This document shows, piece after piece, positions 62,850 through 64,000 of a DNA stretch of 64,000 nt (positions are counted from its first letter, which is position 1; each line of letters opens with the position of its first letter). The DNA is taken from NCBI RefSeq assembly GCF_964063345.1, contig NZ_OZ061318.1, positions 930,001 through 994,000 on the forward strand, in the 5' to 3' direction. The notes under the pieces are model-generated. The model worked only from the letters and a program-made list of their open reading frames with translations, was not told the origin of the DNA and ran no database searches. The translations under genes and the position numbers were made by a program. This stretch comes from Pseudomonas lini. Lineage in GTDB: Bacteria; Pseudomonadota; Gammaproteobacteria; Pseudomonadales; Pseudomonadaceae.

Positions 62850-64000
62850 ATGTCTTCCAATACGAGCAACGGCAAAGCAATTTTTCGCGTCGTCAGCGGA
62901 AACTTCCTGGAGATGTTCGACTTCATGGTCTACGGCTTTTACGCCACGGCCATTGCTAAAACTTTCTTCCCCGCCGACAGCGCTTTCGCTTCCCTGATGC
63001 TGTCTTTGGCCACTTTCGGGGCCGGCTTCCTGATGCGCCCGCTGGGGGCGATTTTCCTCGGGGCTTACATCGACCGTCACGGCCGCCGCAAAGGCCTGAT
63101 CATCACACTGGCAATGATGGCCGCTGGCACACTATTGATTGCCTGTGTGCCGGGTTACGCGACGCTGGGTGTCGCGGCGCCGCTGATCGTACTGCTCGGT
63201 CGCTTGCTGCAAGGCTTTTCGGCGGGCGTGGAACTGGGCGGTGTGTCGGTGTACCTCGCCGAGATCTCCACACCAGGCCGCAAGGGCTTCTTCGTCAGTT
63301 GGCAGTCCGCCAGTCAGCAAGCCGCGGTGGTCTTCGCCGGCCTGCTCGGCGTGGGTTTGAACCATTGGCTCAGCCCGCAAGAAATGGGTGAATGGGGCTG
63401 GCGCGTGCCGTTCCTGATCGGCTGCATGATCGTGCCGGTGATCTTCGTGATCCGCCGTTCGCTGGAAGAAACCCCGGAATTCCAGGCGCGCAAGCACCGC
63501 CCTACCCTGCAAGACATTGTCCGCTCGATTGGTCAGAACTTCGGCATCGTCCTCGCCGGCATGGCGCTGGTGGTGATGACCACTGTGTCGTTCTACCTGA
63601 TTACCGCCTACACCCCGACCTTCGGCAAAGCCGAACTGCATCTGTCGGATCTGGATACGTTACTGGTGACGGTGTGCATTGGTCTGTCGAATTTCTTCTG
63701 GCTGCCGGTGATGGGCTCTGTGTCTGACAGAATCGGGCGCAAACCCCTGTTGTTGGCGGCGACGATTCTGGCGATCCTCACGGCTTATCCAGCGCTGTCA
63801 TGGCTGGTTGCGAACCCGAGCTTCAGCCATCTGCTGATTGTCGAGTTGTGGTTGTCGTTCCTGTATGGCTCGTACAACGGCGCCATGGTCGTAGCCCTGA
63901 CCGAGATCATGCCGGTGGAAGTTCGCACGACCGGTTTCTCCCTTGCCTACAGCCTGGCGACCGCGACCTTTGGTGGTTTCACACCAGCGGCCTGTACGTA
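62850..64000 (+). CDS. MFS transporter, citrate/tricarballylate:H+ symporter type (partial)
   Basis: The gene begins at ATG 62850 and runs off the right edge after 383 codons. [40 protein letters not shown] (the loop 2-3 motif), [20 protein letters not shown] and [20 protein letters not shown] are typical of metabolite:H+ symporters such as citrate and tricarballylate carriers. The visible part has about ten membrane helices. Substrate not certain. Confidence 0.88.
   Translation, partial: MSSNTSNGKAIFRVVSGNFLEMFDFMVYGFYATAIAKTFFPADSAFASLMLSLATFGAGFLMRPLGAIFLGAYIDRHGRRKGLIITLAMMAAGTLLIACVPGYATLGVAAPLIVLLGRLLQGFSAGVELGGVSVYLAEISTPGRKGFFVSWQSASQQAAVVFAGLLGVGLNHWLSPQEMGEWGWRVPFLIGCMIVPVIFVIRRSLEETPEFQARKHRPTLQDIVRSIGQNFGIVLAGMALVVMTTVSFYLITAYTPTFGKAELHLSDLDTLLVTVCIGLSNFFWLPVMGSVSDRIGRKPLLLAATILAILTAYPALSWLVANPSFSHLLIVELWLSFLYGSYNGAMVVALTEIMPVEVRTTGFSLAYSLATATFGGFTPAACT

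Overview
The window looks like a chromosome segment of a Pseudomonas of the P. fluorescens group. The right side (44.5-64 kb) is GC-rich core DNA with a gene order that I recognise as typical of that group: dusA, tal, rssC-rssB, a PilZ protein, mlaA, queF, copRS, lolCDE, PilZ, glycerophosphodiesterase, sthA, apbE and an MFS carrier. It also carries REP/BIME repeats of the GTGGGAGC...GCCCGCGAT type. The left edge (1-6.6 kb) is also core-like: an L,D-transpeptidase-type protein, the copper operon copABCD and a periplasmic PheC-like protein. Copper handling is in two places. copABCD is at 1.1-5.1 kb and the CopRS regulator with a divergent cupredoxin is at 52.4-55.2 kb; a shared 16-base box lies upstream of both.

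Between 6.6 and 44.5 kb lies a long accessory region of lower and patchy GC, built from several layers. 6.6-9.2 kb: a scar in which the start of a T6SS amidase toxin (Tae4) is fused in frame to its immunity protein (Tai4), a DUF6124 gene with a large structured leader, and a small orphan protein. 9.2-12.3 kb: an AT-rich Ser/Thr kinase-TPR gene pair preceded by six copies of CATGG. 12.6-19.3 kb: a protein with a PD-(D/E)XK-like end, an S41 peptidase, an orphan protein resembling a subtilase prodomain, a RiPP-like precursor with its ATP-grasp enzyme, and a broken integrase. 20.3-25.1 kb: a three-gene operon of a LodB-like flavoprotein, a plastocyanin-like copper protein and an unknown 829-residue protein. 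It has the logic of a protein-derived quinone cofactor system and is bracketed by two relics of IS21-like ends. 26.0-30.3 kb: a ParE/Phd-type toxin-antitoxin pair, a truncated GntR regulator, and a DyP peroxidase coupled to an unknown protein.

30.7-38.4 kb is a gene graveyard. It holds a 189-bp MITE-like element, two versions of a MazE-containing cassette, a mazF relic with three amber codons, a higB relic with its middle deleted next to an intact antitoxin, frameshifted small genes and a serine recombinase. In several modules the antidote is kept while the toxin is dead or missing.

39.3-44.4 kb is a compact island next to the 5' end of dusA: two small genes, a primase-helicase translationally coupled to a PrtN-like activator, and a tyrosine integrase. 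dusA is a known integration target. The most interesting candidates for undescribed biology are the LodB-like/cupredoxin/829-aa operon, the RiPP-ATP-grasp locus with its peptidase neighbours, and the DyP-coupled unknown protein. No rRNA, complete tRNA or CRISPR array was seen. All family assignments are from reading motifs; no database search was run.
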